The notes under the pieces are model-generated. The model had not been told where the DNA came from. It saw only the letters and a program-made list of their open reading frames with translations, and made no database searches. A DNA stretch of 64,000 nt from an uncultured Bacteroidota bacterium (lineage in GTDB: Bacteria; Bacteroidota; Bacteroidia; Flavobacteriales; Flavobacteriaceae). A program made the position numbers and the translations under genes. Of this stretch, positions 16,012 through 25,243 are shown piece after piece (positions within the stretch are counted from its first letter, which is position 1; every line of letters begins with the position of its first letter). The stretch is taken from NCBI GenBank assembly GCA_903902795.1, contig CAIUWH010000034.1, positions 1 to 64,000 on the forward strand, given 5' to 3'.

Positions 16012-19000
16012 TTATCGTTTTAAAGAGAAATGGGCTTTAAATTCTTTTGGATCATTGTTTTTACTGTAGGAAATCGTAAACCAATAATCATCGGACGTAA
16101 CCATTTGTCCGTTGTAGGTTCCATCCCAACCCGATCCAGAAGGATAAATTTGTTTAAGTAATATTCCGTAACGGTCAAAAATATGAATGACAGCTTCGCT
16201 TTGTCTTCGCAAGTCGACTATATTCCACGTATCGTTAATTCCGTCGCCATTAGGTGTAAAATATTTTGGATAGTTGACAATTAATGCCTGCGCCGTTGTA
16301 ATTCCGCAACCATTTTTATCACGCACTGTAATCAAATGAATTCCAGATGGAACGTTTTCAAAAATTGGACTATCTTGAAATGGTCCATCTCCTAATTGAT
16401 ATTCATAATCGCCACCTGTTCCTGTTGCAATAACGGTTACGGTTTGGTTCAGAGAGAAATCTTCACTGACCGTATACGCTACTGCGGCTGGTTCTGAAAC
16501 CGAAACGATTGCAGTTTGTTCTTCTGAGGTACAACCCGTGCTTAGACTTGTTGCCAAAACACTATAGGTACCGGGTAAAATGGCTGTGTAATTTGCACCA
16601 GTGCCGACAATTAAGCCATTAGAATCAAACCATTCAAAAGTATGAGTAGATGCTGATAGTCCGCTTGAAATGGTATACGGGTTGAGCAAATTACCTGTCT
16701 CACTATCAATACAGACAATACCATCTTGTGGATTCGTTTCCGGTATTTGGTGAATGATGAATGTAATCGGCTTGATATCGTCGCAACTTCCTGCAAGCGA
16801 ATTTACTACTTTGGCATAGATTGTTGTCAGTAGTGTAGTGGTAACGGCATTCAAATTGGATGTGGCATTAGCAAAAGTTTCAAAATAAGATACCGTAAAT
16901 TCACTTCCAGTTTGCGTTCCTAAAACACTTGCAGTAAGTGTCGTTAGATCAATTGAGGTAACCCCATCATTGATGCCGTCTTCATCACAAAATGTTCTTA
17001 ACGAGAGTGGCACCGGATTTACGGTTGGTGTATCGATGATAGTCACCACAAAAGACGTTTCATCCGAACAATTTGGAGTATATCCTGAAAAAGCAAAAAC
17101 ATAGATGGTTTTGGTAGTCGAAACTGTACTTCCCTGACTGATCATTCCACCGGTTCCATTTGGACCGTTAAAATAGTTTCCAATGGTTAAAGCCGGTAAA
17201 ACATAACTTTCACACGTAGTAACATCGGCTATCGCATCAACGTTGAAAAGGGTAACGGTAAACGATTTTTCGTCCGAGCAATTCGGAGTTGTCCCCGTTT
17301 CTGCATATACATAAATGGTTTGGTTCGTCGTAATTTCGTCCCCAGCATTCAACTGGTTGCCAGTTCCTCCAGGTTGAGTAAAATAATTTCCTACACTTAA
17401 AACAGGCAAAATATAAGTGTTACAAGTTTGTACATTCGTTATGGCCGCAATAAACGGAGTTGGAATTATAGTAACCGTAAAACTGCTTTCATCAAAACAA
17501 TTGATGCGTTCGGACGATTCAACATAGACAAAAATAGTTTGCGAAGTCGTAATAGGTGTTCCAGCAAATAGCTCGGTTCCGCCGCCAAGTGGTCCGCCAC
17601 TTTGAGTATAGTAGTGATTATCTACTGATAAAGCAGGTAACACAAAACTATCACAAGCGGTAACGTCTGCAATAGCGTCTGCAGTTAAAATAAATACATC
17701 GATATAAAAACTATTTTGAGCAAAACAACCATTAGCATTTGTTCCATAAATATAAATGGTTTGCGAAGATGTAATTACATCTCCACCAGTGAGTAAAGTT
17801 CCCGTCCCATTAGGACCTGTATAATAACTTCCATTGCTCAAACTTGTTAATGTATAGGAATTACAAGGCGTTTGATCAGGGCGTGAATCAATGATTGGCG
17901 CCGGAAAAACCGTTATATTGATCGGTGCTTCATTTTGACAACCATTCCCGTTGTCGACAAATACATAAAGAGTTTGCGAAGTAGATACTTCATGGCCAGG
18001 TTGCAATAAAGTTCCGGTTCCCATTGAACCTGTATAATAATTTCCTGCTGCTAACGGAGGCAGAACGTAACTAACACAACTATCTAAATCATTTGGCGTC
18101 ACAATTTGTGGTAAAACAATAGTAACCGTAAAGGAATAGTTGTCCGTGCAATTGGGTTGTGAAGATGTGATTGCATACACATAAATATTTTTAGTAGATG
18201 TGATAAACGTTCCAGCAGGTATCATTGTTCCGCCGCCAATAGGCGCAGTATAGTAATTCCCAACAGGTAATGGCGGTAGAGTAAAACCAACACATTCGGT
18301 AACATCTTGTGGAAAATCTAATCCTATGATTACTTCAAAAGATAATTGAACAGAACATTGTCCGTTAATGGCATAAATGTATACTGTTTGTGTTGACGTG
18401 AGCGCCGTTCCCGAAAGTAATTCAATTCCCGCACCGTTTGGACCACCAGGAGCACTGTAATATTTCCCAGAAGTTAATGGCGGTAAGGTATAAGAAACAC
18501 AATCAAATACGTTTGGTAAATTTGGTACTGCTGGTGAATTAGTAATGATAACATCAAAAGATAAATCCAAGACACAAAAAGGAGGAACAATCGAAACAAA
18601 ATAAAAATAGATAGTCTGATTGCTAGAAATAACTGCTCCAGCAAATAGTTCGGTTCCTAGTCCGCCTGCTTGGGTGAAATATTGTCCATAAGGTAACGAA
18701 GGTAAAACATAATTATCACAAACTTCTTTTGTACTCATGTCCAATTCCAAGGGATCTATAATTGTCACGGTAAAATTGGATTGAGCAATACAAGGTGGAG
18801 TAGTAGTATTAATATTGTAAATGTAAATAGTTTGAGTTACCGTAATTATATCGCCCGCAAAAAGTGGAGTTCCTTGTCCGCCGGGTTCTGTAAAATAATT
18901 TCCATTAGTTAACACAGGTAAGGTATAGCTATCACAAGTAATTACGTCTTCTAGATCATCTACAAGTGGAAGCGGGTTTACAATCAAATTAATCGGAACT

Positions 19001-20604
19001 ATACTCGAACAACTTGGGTCAGATATCAAGGTAACCGACGCATAAATTGTTGTATTTCCGGTAAAATAATTTGGATTTGTATAAGCGTTTATTCCATTTT
19101 GAGCGTTGGCTTGATTTAAATAATATTTTACTGCATAAATACTTGCCGATTGACCGTTTAATATTCCTTCAACCATACTTGCCAAATTAAACCAATTTAG
19201 ACCAGGCTGCGAGTTGCTTGAGCAACGGTAAAAAGTAAGCGCTTGTCCTGCTGCCGGTGGAGTAGCTAAAAGTAATTCGAATGATTTTACTGTATGACAA
19301 CCGGTTTCCCCATTTGTGATTCTCACATAGATCGTTTGATTCCCCGCCGAAGTATAGCTAGTTGGTAATGGATTTGTATTATTTTCCGCATCTAAAGCAG
19401 TTGCAAAATAGGCTACTGTAGATCCAGTTGGAGTGCCAGCAGTAACGACAGGCGTATTAAGTGCCAAGTTGTACGTATAGGACGCAGCATTTATATTGCA
19501 CTTGTATAAGTTATTAGGCTGCGGTGTTACAAAATCAGGATAGAATTCTACCAAAATTGTATCGGAAATATTTTGGCACGATAGAACAATATTCGAATAC
19601 AAAAGTTCATACATTCCAGGTTGAGAGACTACTAACGTTGGACCATTTTCACCTGCTAAAATCACACCGTCTTTTTTCCATATAAAAGTGTATAAAGCTG
19701 GATCTAATGACGAATTAAGCGTTTGATTTTCTCCAGAGCATAAGGCTGAGTTATTAGAGACAGTCAAATTATCGCCTAAGACTTCTTGCCCAATGTTGAA
19801 ACTATTGGATGATAGAAAAATAGCAGAATCTGATTCTGAATCACCACGATCTGCGATAACCAATTTAATTCGATACGGAACATTTGGTGTTAAAGTCGAA
19901 GATGCATTCATCAATACCGTTTGACCGTTATAATTGGTGGCCGAAGATGCCACATTAGAACCTCCGTTGAAGGAGCCAAAATATTGAGGATTTACTGAAT
20001 TACATGTCGAATTGAATAGGAAATCACGTATGGTTACTACTGAAATTGGACTTGTTGTACCTGGAACGACAGCCAAGTTGGTCGTCACACCCGTATTTAG
20101 ATTCGTCAATAAAAAGGCAAAAGCATCTGAAAACTGACACTGAAAATTGCCATATTCTTCCGAAGCAAATAAAAAGTCGAAATCGAAATAAGAAGAAAGT
20201 GGTACGAAATCAAATTCTAAAACGGTCGCGTTAACCGAATTCATGGTTATTCCAGATGCAGCCAAAATTGATTCTAATTGGGCATCGCCTGTCCATGCTG
20301 CTGTTCCGTCGTTTAACATGGTCAAATTCGGACCGGGAGCGTTCATCGCATTTCCAGTCGTTAAGATCACTCCACTTTGCATCGGGAAATTCGGATTGGT
20401 ATTCTGAAAATATCCTATTCCGTTGGTTGATCCAAAGTTAGTTCCTGTCCGCCAGTTGATGTTGGTCGCGTTGGTACAGGAACTACTAATAAGCACGTCG
20501 TTAACTAGTTGCGGAACTGTATGCGAAGTCACATTAACGTTTATCGCCTGTGAGAATACGTGAAGACAAGATAAAAAAGAAATTAGGGTTACAATCTTTT
20601 TCAT
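16012..20604 (-). CDS. T9SS type-B sorted protein, choice-of-anchor L, nine repeats
   Basis: 1530 residues from MKKIVTLISFLSC. The track's upstream start (20676) adds a non-signal stretch, so I chose the ATG at 20604 followed by a signal peptide ending HVFSQA. Residues ~20-260 form a choice-of-anchor L-type domain (VPQLVNDVLISSSC...FDFDFLFASEEYGNFQC). An Ig-like stretch and one longer domain follow, then nine tandem ~65-residue repeats (C-x-SY-x-LPxL...GNYYTxPxGxGT...SQTIYIYA...C...SFTVTI), each with two Cys. More Ig-like modules follow, and the C-terminus is a CHU_C/gliding-motility-type domain (YFTPNGDGINDTWNI...). It should be exported and surface-anchored by the type IX system. An adhesive or structural role is inferred. 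Confidence 0.92.
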   Translation of the reverse strand: MKKIVTLISFLSCLHVFSQAINVNVTSHTVPQLVNDVLISSSCTNATNINWRTGTNFGSTNGIGYFQNTNPNFPMQSGVILTTGNAMNAPGPNLTMLNDGTAAWTGDAQLESILAASGITMNSVNATVLEFDFVPLSSYFDFDFLFASEEYGNFQCQFSDAFAFLLTNLNTGVTTNLAVVPGTTSPISVVTIRDFLFNSTCNSVNPQYFGSFNGGSNVASSATNYNGQTVLMNASSTLTPNVPYRIKLVIADRGDSESDSAIFLSSNSFNIGQEVLGDNLTVSNNSALCSGENQTLNSSLDPALYTFIWKKDGVILAGENGPTLVVSQPGMYELLYSNIVLSCQNISDTILVEFYPDFVTPQPNNLYKCNINAASYTYNLALNTPVVTAGTPTGSTVAYFATALDAENNTNPLPTSYTSAGNQTIYVRITNGETGCHTVKSFELLLATPPAAGQALTFYRCSSNSQPGLNWFNLASMVEGILNGQSASIYAVKYYLNQANAQNGINAYTNPNYFTGNTTIYASVTLISDPSCSSIVPINLIVNPLPLVDDLEDVITCDSYTLPVLTNGNYFTEPGGQGTPLFAGDIITVTQTIYIYNINTTTPPCIAQSNFTVTIIDPLELDMSTKEVCDNYVLPSLPYGQYFTQAGGLGTELFAGAVISSNQTIYFYFVSIVPPFCVLDLSFDVIITNSPAVPNLPNVFDCVSYTLPPLTSGKYYSAPGGPNGAGIELLSGTALTSTQTVYIYAINGQCSVQLSFEVIIGLDFPQDVTECVGFTLPPLPVGNYYTAPIGGGTMIPAGTFITSTKNIYVYAITSSQPNCTDNYSFTVTIVLPQIVTPNDLDSCVSYVLPPLAAGNYYTGSMGTGTLLQPGHEVSTSQTLYVFVDNGNGCQNEAPINITVFPAPIIDSRPDQTPCNSYTLTSLSNGSYYTGPNGTGTLLTGGDVITSSQTIYIYGTNANGCFAQNSFYIDVFILTADAIADVTACDSFVLPALSVDNHYYTQSGGPLGGGTELFAGTPITTSQTIFVYVESSERINCFDESSFTVTIIPTPFIAAITNVQTCNTYILPVLSVGNYFTQPGGTGNQLNAGDEITTNQTIYVYAETGTTPNCSDEKSFTVTLFNVDAIADVTTCESYVLPALTIGNYFNGPNGTGGMISQGSTVSTTKTIYVFAFSGYTPNCSDETSFVVTIIDTPTVNPVPLSLRTFCDEDGINDGVTSIDLTTLTASVLGTQTGSEFTVSYFETFANATSNLNAVTTTLLTTIYAKVVNSLAGSCDDIKPITFIIHQIPETNPQDGIVCIDSETGNLLNPYTISSGLSASTHTFEWFDSNGLIVGTGANYTAILPGTYSVLATSLSTGCTSEEQTAIVSVSEPAAVAYTVSEDFSLNQTVTVIATGTGGDYEYQLGDGPFQDSPIFENVPSGIHLITVRDKNGCGITTAQALIVNYPKYFTPNGDGINDTWNIVDLRRQSEAVIHIFDRYGILLKQIYPSGSGWDGTYNGQMVTSDDYWFTISYSKNNDPKEFKAHFSLKR
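17030..18965 (-). repeat. Nine tandem ~65-residue coding repeats
   Basis: Each unit has an early Cys (CDSYTLP, CVSYVLP, CNTYILP), a glycine turn with GxGT, a TIYIYA strand and usually a second Cys before SFTVTI. The units differ enough that recombination is not recent. Confidence 0.85.
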
Positions 20605-20811
20605 AAATTTGTTTATTTTGAATGTAAATCTATATAAAACATCGATAAAGCAACAAATAAAATCGATTAAATACATCTTGTGTTGTCAATATAAAGTAAA
20701 TACTTACAAATTTAATTAGGTTAAATGTTGATTTTTGATTTCATGACTACATCGGACTGACTATCACTACTTTTAATGATGTTTTTAGAACGATTTTTTT
20801 TAGAATAATTC

Positions 20812-20819
20812 TATCTTTG
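20812..20819 (+). promoter_or_regulatory. argS promoter -7 element TATCTTTG
   Basis: Consensus TAnnTTTG, 21 nt before the argS ATG, predicting a leader of ~15 nt. It overlaps the artificial TTG start used in the ORF track, which argues that the ATG is real. Confidence 0.65.
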
Positions 20820-20840
20820 CAACCTCAAAATACATACACC

Positions 20841-22619
20841 ATGTCATTAGTTCACCTCTTAGAACCAAGTATCAAAAAAGCAATTAGCGAATTGTTTGAA
20901 GTTTCAATGGAGAAGATTGAATTTCAGTCTACTAGGAAAGATTTTGAAGGTGATGTAACGGTTGTTATTTTTCCTCTTTTGAAGGTCATCAAAGGCAATC
21001 CAGTTGAAATCGGAACGAAAATCGGAACCTATTTGGTCGAGCATGTTGCTGAAGTAGAGAAATTTAATGTGGTAGCCGGATTTTTAAACATCGTGATTTC
21101 GGATGCATATTATGTGAAATTCTTCAGCCAGATTCAATCGGAAACCAACTTTGGTTTTGTAAAAGTGAAGGAAAACGAAAAAGCAGTAATGGTCGAATAT
21201 TCTTCTCCAAATACTAATAAACCATTGCATCTCGGACACATTCGAAACAATTTATTAGGATTTTCGGTAGCCGAAATCATCAAGGCTTCGGGCAAAAAAG
21301 TATATAAAACGCAAATCATCAACGATCGTGGCATTCACATTTGTAAATCGATGTTGGCGTGGCAAAAATTCGGAAACGGACAAACTCCGCAATCTTCTGG
21401 ATTAAAAGGCGATAAGTTGGTCGGGAATTTTTATGTACAGTTCGACAAATTGTACAAAGCTGAAATCAGTGATTTGATGGCAAATGGTAAAACAGAAGAT
21501 GAAGCCAAAAAGCTAGCGCCAAGTATTATTGAAGCACAGCAAATGTTACTCGATTGGGAAGCAGGAAAACCTGAAGTCATCGAACTTTGGAAAACCATGA
21601 ACCAATGGGTGTACGATGGTTTCGCTCAAACGTATACTAATTTAGGAGTTGATTTTGATAAAAATTATTACGAATCCAATACCTATTTATTAGGAAAAGA
21701 AGTCGTGCAATTCGGATTAGAAAAAGGCATTTTCGATAAAGATCCCGATGGTTCGGTGTGGATTGACTTAACTCCCGATGGTTTGGACCGTAAAATTGTA
21801 TTGCGTTCGGATGGAACGGCAGTCTACATGACGCAAGACATCGGAACCGCGATTCAGCGTGTAAAAGATTTCCCCGATGTAGGCGGAATGGTTTACACCG
21901 TTGGAAATGAGCAAGATTACCATTTTAAAGTGTTGTTTTTGATTCTGAAAAAACTCGGCTTTGATTGGGCAGAAAGTCTGTATCACTTGTCGTACGGAAT
22001 GGTGGAGTTGCCTTCCGGAAAAATGAAATCCCGTGAAGGAACGGTTGTAGATGCCGATGATTTGATGGAAGAAATGACTACAACTGCACAAACTATTTCT
22101 GAAGAATTAGGAAAATTAGAAGGTTATTCAGCCGATGAAAAAGCCAAATTATTCAAAACCATCGGTTTGGGTGCGTTGAAGTATTATATGTTAAAGGTTG
22201 ATCCTAAAAAACAAATGATGTTCAACCCTGAAGAATCGGTCGACTTTAACGGAAATACAGGTCCGTTTATTCAATATACCTACGCTCGTATTCAGTCGAT
22301 TTTGCGAAAAGCTAATTTTGATTTGGTCACATCGAGCATAATCGAGGCGTTACATCCTAAAGAAAAAGAACTTATCAAACAAATTCAGTTATTCCCCGAG
22401 GTAATTCAGGATGCGGCCAAAAACCATAGTCCGGCTTTAGTAGCGAATTACACCTATGAATTGGTCAAAGAATTCAACTCGTTCTACCAAAATGTTTCTA
22501 TTTTAGGAGAAGAACAGCACGATACCAAAGTGTTCCGCGTTCAACTTTCCAAAAAAGTAGCCGATACGATTCAACTGGCATTTGGATTACTCGGCATTGA
22601 AGTTCCGGAACGAATGTAA
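20841..22619 (+). CDS. argS: Arginyl-tRNA synthetase
   Basis: 592 residues, class I synthetase charging tRNA-Arg. It has an N-terminal additional domain for tRNA binding (residues 1-110), HIGH in the form HLGH (130-133), a KMSKS-like loop GKMKSREGT near residue 394, and an all-helical DALR anticodon-binding domain at the C-terminus. I chose the ATG at 20841 (MSLVHLLEPS) over the track's TTG because the promoter covers the latter. It is probably transcribed alone. Confidence 0.97.
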   Translation: MSLVHLLEPSIKKAISELFEVSMEKIEFQSTRKDFEGDVTVVIFPLLKVIKGNPVEIGTKIGTYLVEHVAEVEKFNVVAGFLNIVISDAYYVKFFSQIQSETNFGFVKVKENEKAVMVEYSSPNTNKPLHLGHIRNNLLGFSVAEIIKASGKKVYKTQIINDRGIHICKSMLAWQKFGNGQTPQSSGLKGDKLVGNFYVQFDKLYKAEISDLMANGKTEDEAKKLAPSIIEAQQMLLDWEAGKPEVIELWKTMNQWVYDGFAQTYTNLGVDFDKNYYESNTYLLGKEVVQFGLEKGIFDKDPDGSVWIDLTPDGLDRKIVLRSDGTAVYMTQDIGTAIQRVKDFPDVGGMVYTVGNEQDYHFKVLFLILKKLGFDWAESLYHLSYGMVELPSGKMKSREGTVVDADDLMEEMTTTAQTISEELGKLEGYSADEKAKLFKTIGLGALKYYMLKVDPKKQMMFNPEESVDFNGNTGPFIQYTYARIQSILRKANFDLVTSSIIEALHPKEKELIKQIQLFPEVIQDAAKNHSPALVANYTYELVKEFNSFYQNVSILGEEQHDTKVFRVQLSKKVADTIQLAFGLLGIEVPERM

Positions 22620-22633
22620 AGTGAAGTGGGAAG

Positions 22634-22655
22634 TACGATATACGAAGTACGAAGT
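22634..22655. repeat. Heptamer repeat (ACGAAGT)
   Basis: The stretch TATACGAAGTACGAAGT repeats ACGAAGT twice, with a degenerate unit before it. The inverse heptamer (ACTTCGT) forms a longer array at 31976-32008. Confidence 0.55.
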
Positions 22656-22699
22656 TTAGAACAAACCTTGGATAAAACTTCGCTAATGCAAGAAAAAAA

Positions 22700-23145
22700 T
22701 TAAAAAGTATACCGTACAAATGCATTTGGAGTGAAGTCTAGAGCAAATGTATTTACTTTTTCGATGGTTGAGGTGTTAGGATTAATTCTGAAAAACTGAT
22801 TGATGGTGTTTTTAGTATTAAAAATATTCTGTACCGATGCACCCATTTGTAGTTTTGATTTTGGCGTGACTTCAATCGTGTAGCCCGCAGAAAAGTTTAC
22901 CTGAAAATAAGCATCTAGATTGGATGAATTGGGTTCGGCGTAAACAATTTGATTATCAGCAATAGTGTTGTTCAATGGTAAAGTAGTTGGTTTTCCGGTA
23001 AACCATCGCGCACCCAAAGCCAATTTTAGTTGCTTGTAATCGTAGATAACACCCGTGTTGACTTGGTGTTTGTTTTCAAAATTATTCGGAAATGTAGAAG
23101 GCGAAAAATCATCAAACGTATAATCGTTATCACTATAAGCATAGG
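22700..23145 (-). pseudogene. 3' remnant of a TonB-dependent receptor gene
   Basis: Only the barrel end survives, about 150 codons (LTYAYSDNDYTFDDFSP ... GASVQNIFNTKNTINQFF ... NAFVRYTF). The terminal aromatic and the VQNIFNTKN strand are typical of outer-membrane TonB-dependent receptors. The first ~55 residues of the track ORF (MEFMKKWSLKW...) are an out-of-frame reading of the neighbouring lipoprotein gene. Plug, TonB box and most of the barrel are missing, so it cannot work as a receptor. Confidence 0.8.
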
Positions 23146-23639
23146 TTAGTGTCTTCGTAATCAATTTCAAAGTCTTCTTCCACATCATGCCAAAACACAA
23201 ATGGAGTTCCATTAATAGTACCACTAATTTCAATAGACTTATTGTACATAGCACTTCCCGTGGTACGATTTTTTGCCATTTTAAACTCCACTTCTTCATA
23301 AATTCCATTTGGAATGTTTAAGGAAGTAATTTCGGTAGTTCCATTGAGTAGGTTCAATTCAAACGGACCTCTCAATTCAATGTCGTCGTCATCCCCGTAA
23401 AATCCGTCACCCGAAGAAAAATCATCATCCATATCAAACTCAATTTCCTTGATGTTAATTTTAAAAGATGTCAGCACCACTGTAGCATTCGCATTTGATG
23501 CGGTAAAGCGATTAGTAGCGTTGTAGTTTGATCGAGCTAAAATAGTAAAGTTATCGCGTGTCGGTGCCTCATCTTTACTACACGATGTGCTTGCCAAAGT
23601 CAGGCAAAAAAGTCCTAATAGAATTACTTTGTTTTTCAT
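23133..23639 (-). CDS. Truncated DUF4382-like lipoprotein
   Basis: 168 codons. The signal peptide ends at a lipidated Cys (STSC, Cys20). The mature part (ATVVLTSFKINIKEIEFDMD...ELRGPFELNLLNGTTEITSLNIPNGIYEEVEFKM) matches the start of DUF4382-like Bacteroidota lipoproteins. The last residues after DFEIDYE come from reading into receptor DNA in another frame (DTNLCL, then stop). A deletion therefore seems to have joined this gene to the receptor tail near 23150. The intact family usually continues for another ~100 residues or more, so function is doubtful. Confidence 0.7.
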   Translation of the reverse strand: MKNKVILLGLFCLTLASTSCSKDEAPTRDNFTILARSNYNATNRFTASNANATVVLTSFKINIKEIEFDMDDDFSSGDGFYGDDDDIELRGPFELNLLNGTTEITSLNIPNGIYEEVEFKMAKNRTTGSAMYNKSIEISGTINGTPFVFWHDVEEDFEIDYEDTNLCL

Positions 23640-23727
23640 AATAAATATTTTTTTGAAGTTTTATAATTTGGATATAAAACAAATCACTTTTGTTTTACCC
23701 TACCTATTTTTTTTCAATGGAGTATTA

Positions 23728-23759
23728 TTTGAAATTTTTAGAACTTTAAGTTATCTTTG
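23728..23759 (+). promoter_or_regulatory. ffh promoter (TTTG-N20-TATCTTTG)
   Basis: A -33 TTTG (23728-23731) and -7 TATCTTTG (23752-23759) with a 20-nt spacer are an excellent fit to the Bacteroidota consensus. The ffh ATG is 22 nt further on. Confidence 0.8.
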
Positions 23760-23780
23760 TGGCTCAAAAAAAATCTGAAC

Positions 23781-25118
23781 ATGTTTAATAATTTAAGCGA
23801 TAAATTAGATAAAGCGTTCCACATCTTAAAAGGACACGGAAAAATCACCGAAGTAAACGTAGCGGAAACACTCAAAGAAGTGCGTCGTGCCTTACTCGAT
23901 GCCGATGTTAACTTTAAAATTGCCAAAGATTTTACGACTAAAGTAAAAGAAAAAGCAATGGGTCAAAATGTTTTGACTACATTAGAACCAGGACAGTTGT
24001 TGGTTAAATTGGTTAAAGACGAATTGACCGAATTGATGGGTGGCGATGCAGCCGGAATTAATTTATCAGGAAACCCAACCGTTATTTTAATGTCGGGTTT
24101 ACAAGGTTCGGGTAAAACGACTTTCTCTGGAAAATTAGCCAATTATCTTAAAACTAAAAAGAACAAAAAACCTTTGTTGGTTGCTTGTGATATCTACCGT
24201 CCAGCAGCAATTAATCAGTTGCATGTGGTTGGAGAACAGGTTGGAGTAGAGGTGTATTCTGAACCGGAAAACAAGAATCCAGTTGACATTTCATTAAAGG
24301 CAATTGCGTATGCAAAAGCAAACGGATTCAATGTAGTCATTGTCGATACTGCGGGTCGTTTGGCTGTTGATGAAGAAATGATGACCGAAATTGCTAATGT
24401 TCACAAAGCGATTCAACCGCAAGAAACTTTATTTGTTGTTGATTCGATGACCGGTCAAGATGCCGTGAATACCGCAAAAGCCTTCAACGACCGTTTAAAT
24501 TTCGACGGAGTAATTTTAACCAAATTAGACGGTGACACCCGCGGTGGAGCTGCCATTTCGATTAAATCGGTTGTAGATAAACCGATTAAATTCATTGGAA
24601 CAGGCGAGAAAATGGATGCGATTGACGTCTTCTATCCATCGCGTATGGCCGACCGAATTCTCGGAATGGGAGATGTCGTTTCCTTGGTAGAACGTGCACA
24701 AGAACAATACGACGAAGAAGAAGCGCGCAAATTGCAAAAGAAAATTGCTAAAAATGAATTTGGTTTCGACGATTTCCTTGCGCAAATTCAGCAAATCAAA
24801 AAAATGGGAAGCATGAAAGACTTAGTCGGAATGATTCCAGGTGCCGGAAAAGCACTGAAAGACGTTGAAATTGAAGATGATGCGTTCAAACACGTGGAAG
24901 CCATCATCCATTCAATGACACCAAAAGAACGCAGCAAACCGTCCATCATCGACTTAAAAAGAAAAACCCGAATTGCAAAAGGCGCGGGACGAAAAATAGA
25001 AGAAGTAAATCAGTTGATGAAGCAATTCGATCAAATGAGCAAAATGATGAAAATGATGCAAGGTCCAGGAGGAAAGAACATGATGAAAATGATGGGCGGC
25101 ATGAAAGGAATGAGATAA
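23781..25118 (+). CDS. ffh: Signal recognition particle protein Ffh
   Basis: 445 residues. GTPase of the SRP, which binds signal sequences and SRP RNA and delivers ribosomes to FtsY at the membrane. It has an N-domain (1-95), a G domain with GLQGSGKTT (106-114), DTAGRL and TKLDGDTRGGA, and a Met-rich M domain (GMIPGAGK; C-terminal MMKMMQGPGGKNMMKMM). The start is the ATG at 23781; the track's TTG at 23757 lies inside the promoter. A terminator follows. Confidence 0.97.
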   Translation: MFNNLSDKLDKAFHILKGHGKITEVNVAETLKEVRRALLDADVNFKIAKDFTTKVKEKAMGQNVLTTLEPGQLLVKLVKDELTELMGGDAAGINLSGNPTVILMSGLQGSGKTTFSGKLANYLKTKKNKKPLLVACDIYRPAAINQLHVVGEQVGVEVYSEPENKNPVDISLKAIAYAKANGFNVVIVDTAGRLAVDEEMMTEIANVHKAIQPQETLFVVDSMTGQDAVNTAKAFNDRLNFDGVILTKLDGDTRGGAAISIKSVVDKPIKFIGTGEKMDAIDVFYPSRMADRILGMGDVVSLVERAQEQYDEEEARKLQKKIAKNEFGFDDFLAQIQQIKKMGSMKDLVGMIPGAGKALKDVEIEDDAFKHVEAIIHSMTPKERSKPSIIDLKRKTRIAKGAGRKIEEVNQLMKQFDQMSKMMKMMQGPGGKNMMKMMGGMKGMR

Positions 25119-25123
25119 GTAAC

Positions 25124-25143
25124 AGACGCGATTCATCGCGTCT
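25124..25143 (+). terminator. Terminator after ffh
   Basis: AGACGCGA-TTCA-TCGCGTCT stem followed by TTTTTA. Confidence 0.88.
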
Positions 25144-25191
25144 TTTTTATTCGAAATATTTTTATGAATTTGCTGATTTTTAATTCGTGAA

Positions 25192-25211
25192 CCTGTCTGC
25201 TGATAGGCAGG
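25192..25211. repeat. 20-nt palindromic module, copy 1
   Basis: CCTGTCTGCTGATAGGCAGG. It splits the phrase TTTTTAATTCGTGAA / TTCGT, which is uninterrupted at ~6387-6406. It lies 33 nt before folD. Confidence 0.8.
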
Positions 25212-25243
25212 TTCGTTACTAACAAAACAACAACACTACAACA

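Noticed and set aside
20605-20676. Upstream 24 residues of the T9SS type-B protein (MYLIDFICCF...)
   Set aside because: The following MKKIVTLISFLSC gives a proper signal peptide at the ATG 20604.
23146-23308. N-terminal part of the 202-codon ORF (MEFMKKWSLKW...)
   Set aside because: It is an out-of-frame reading of the lipoprotein gene and is not part of the receptor.
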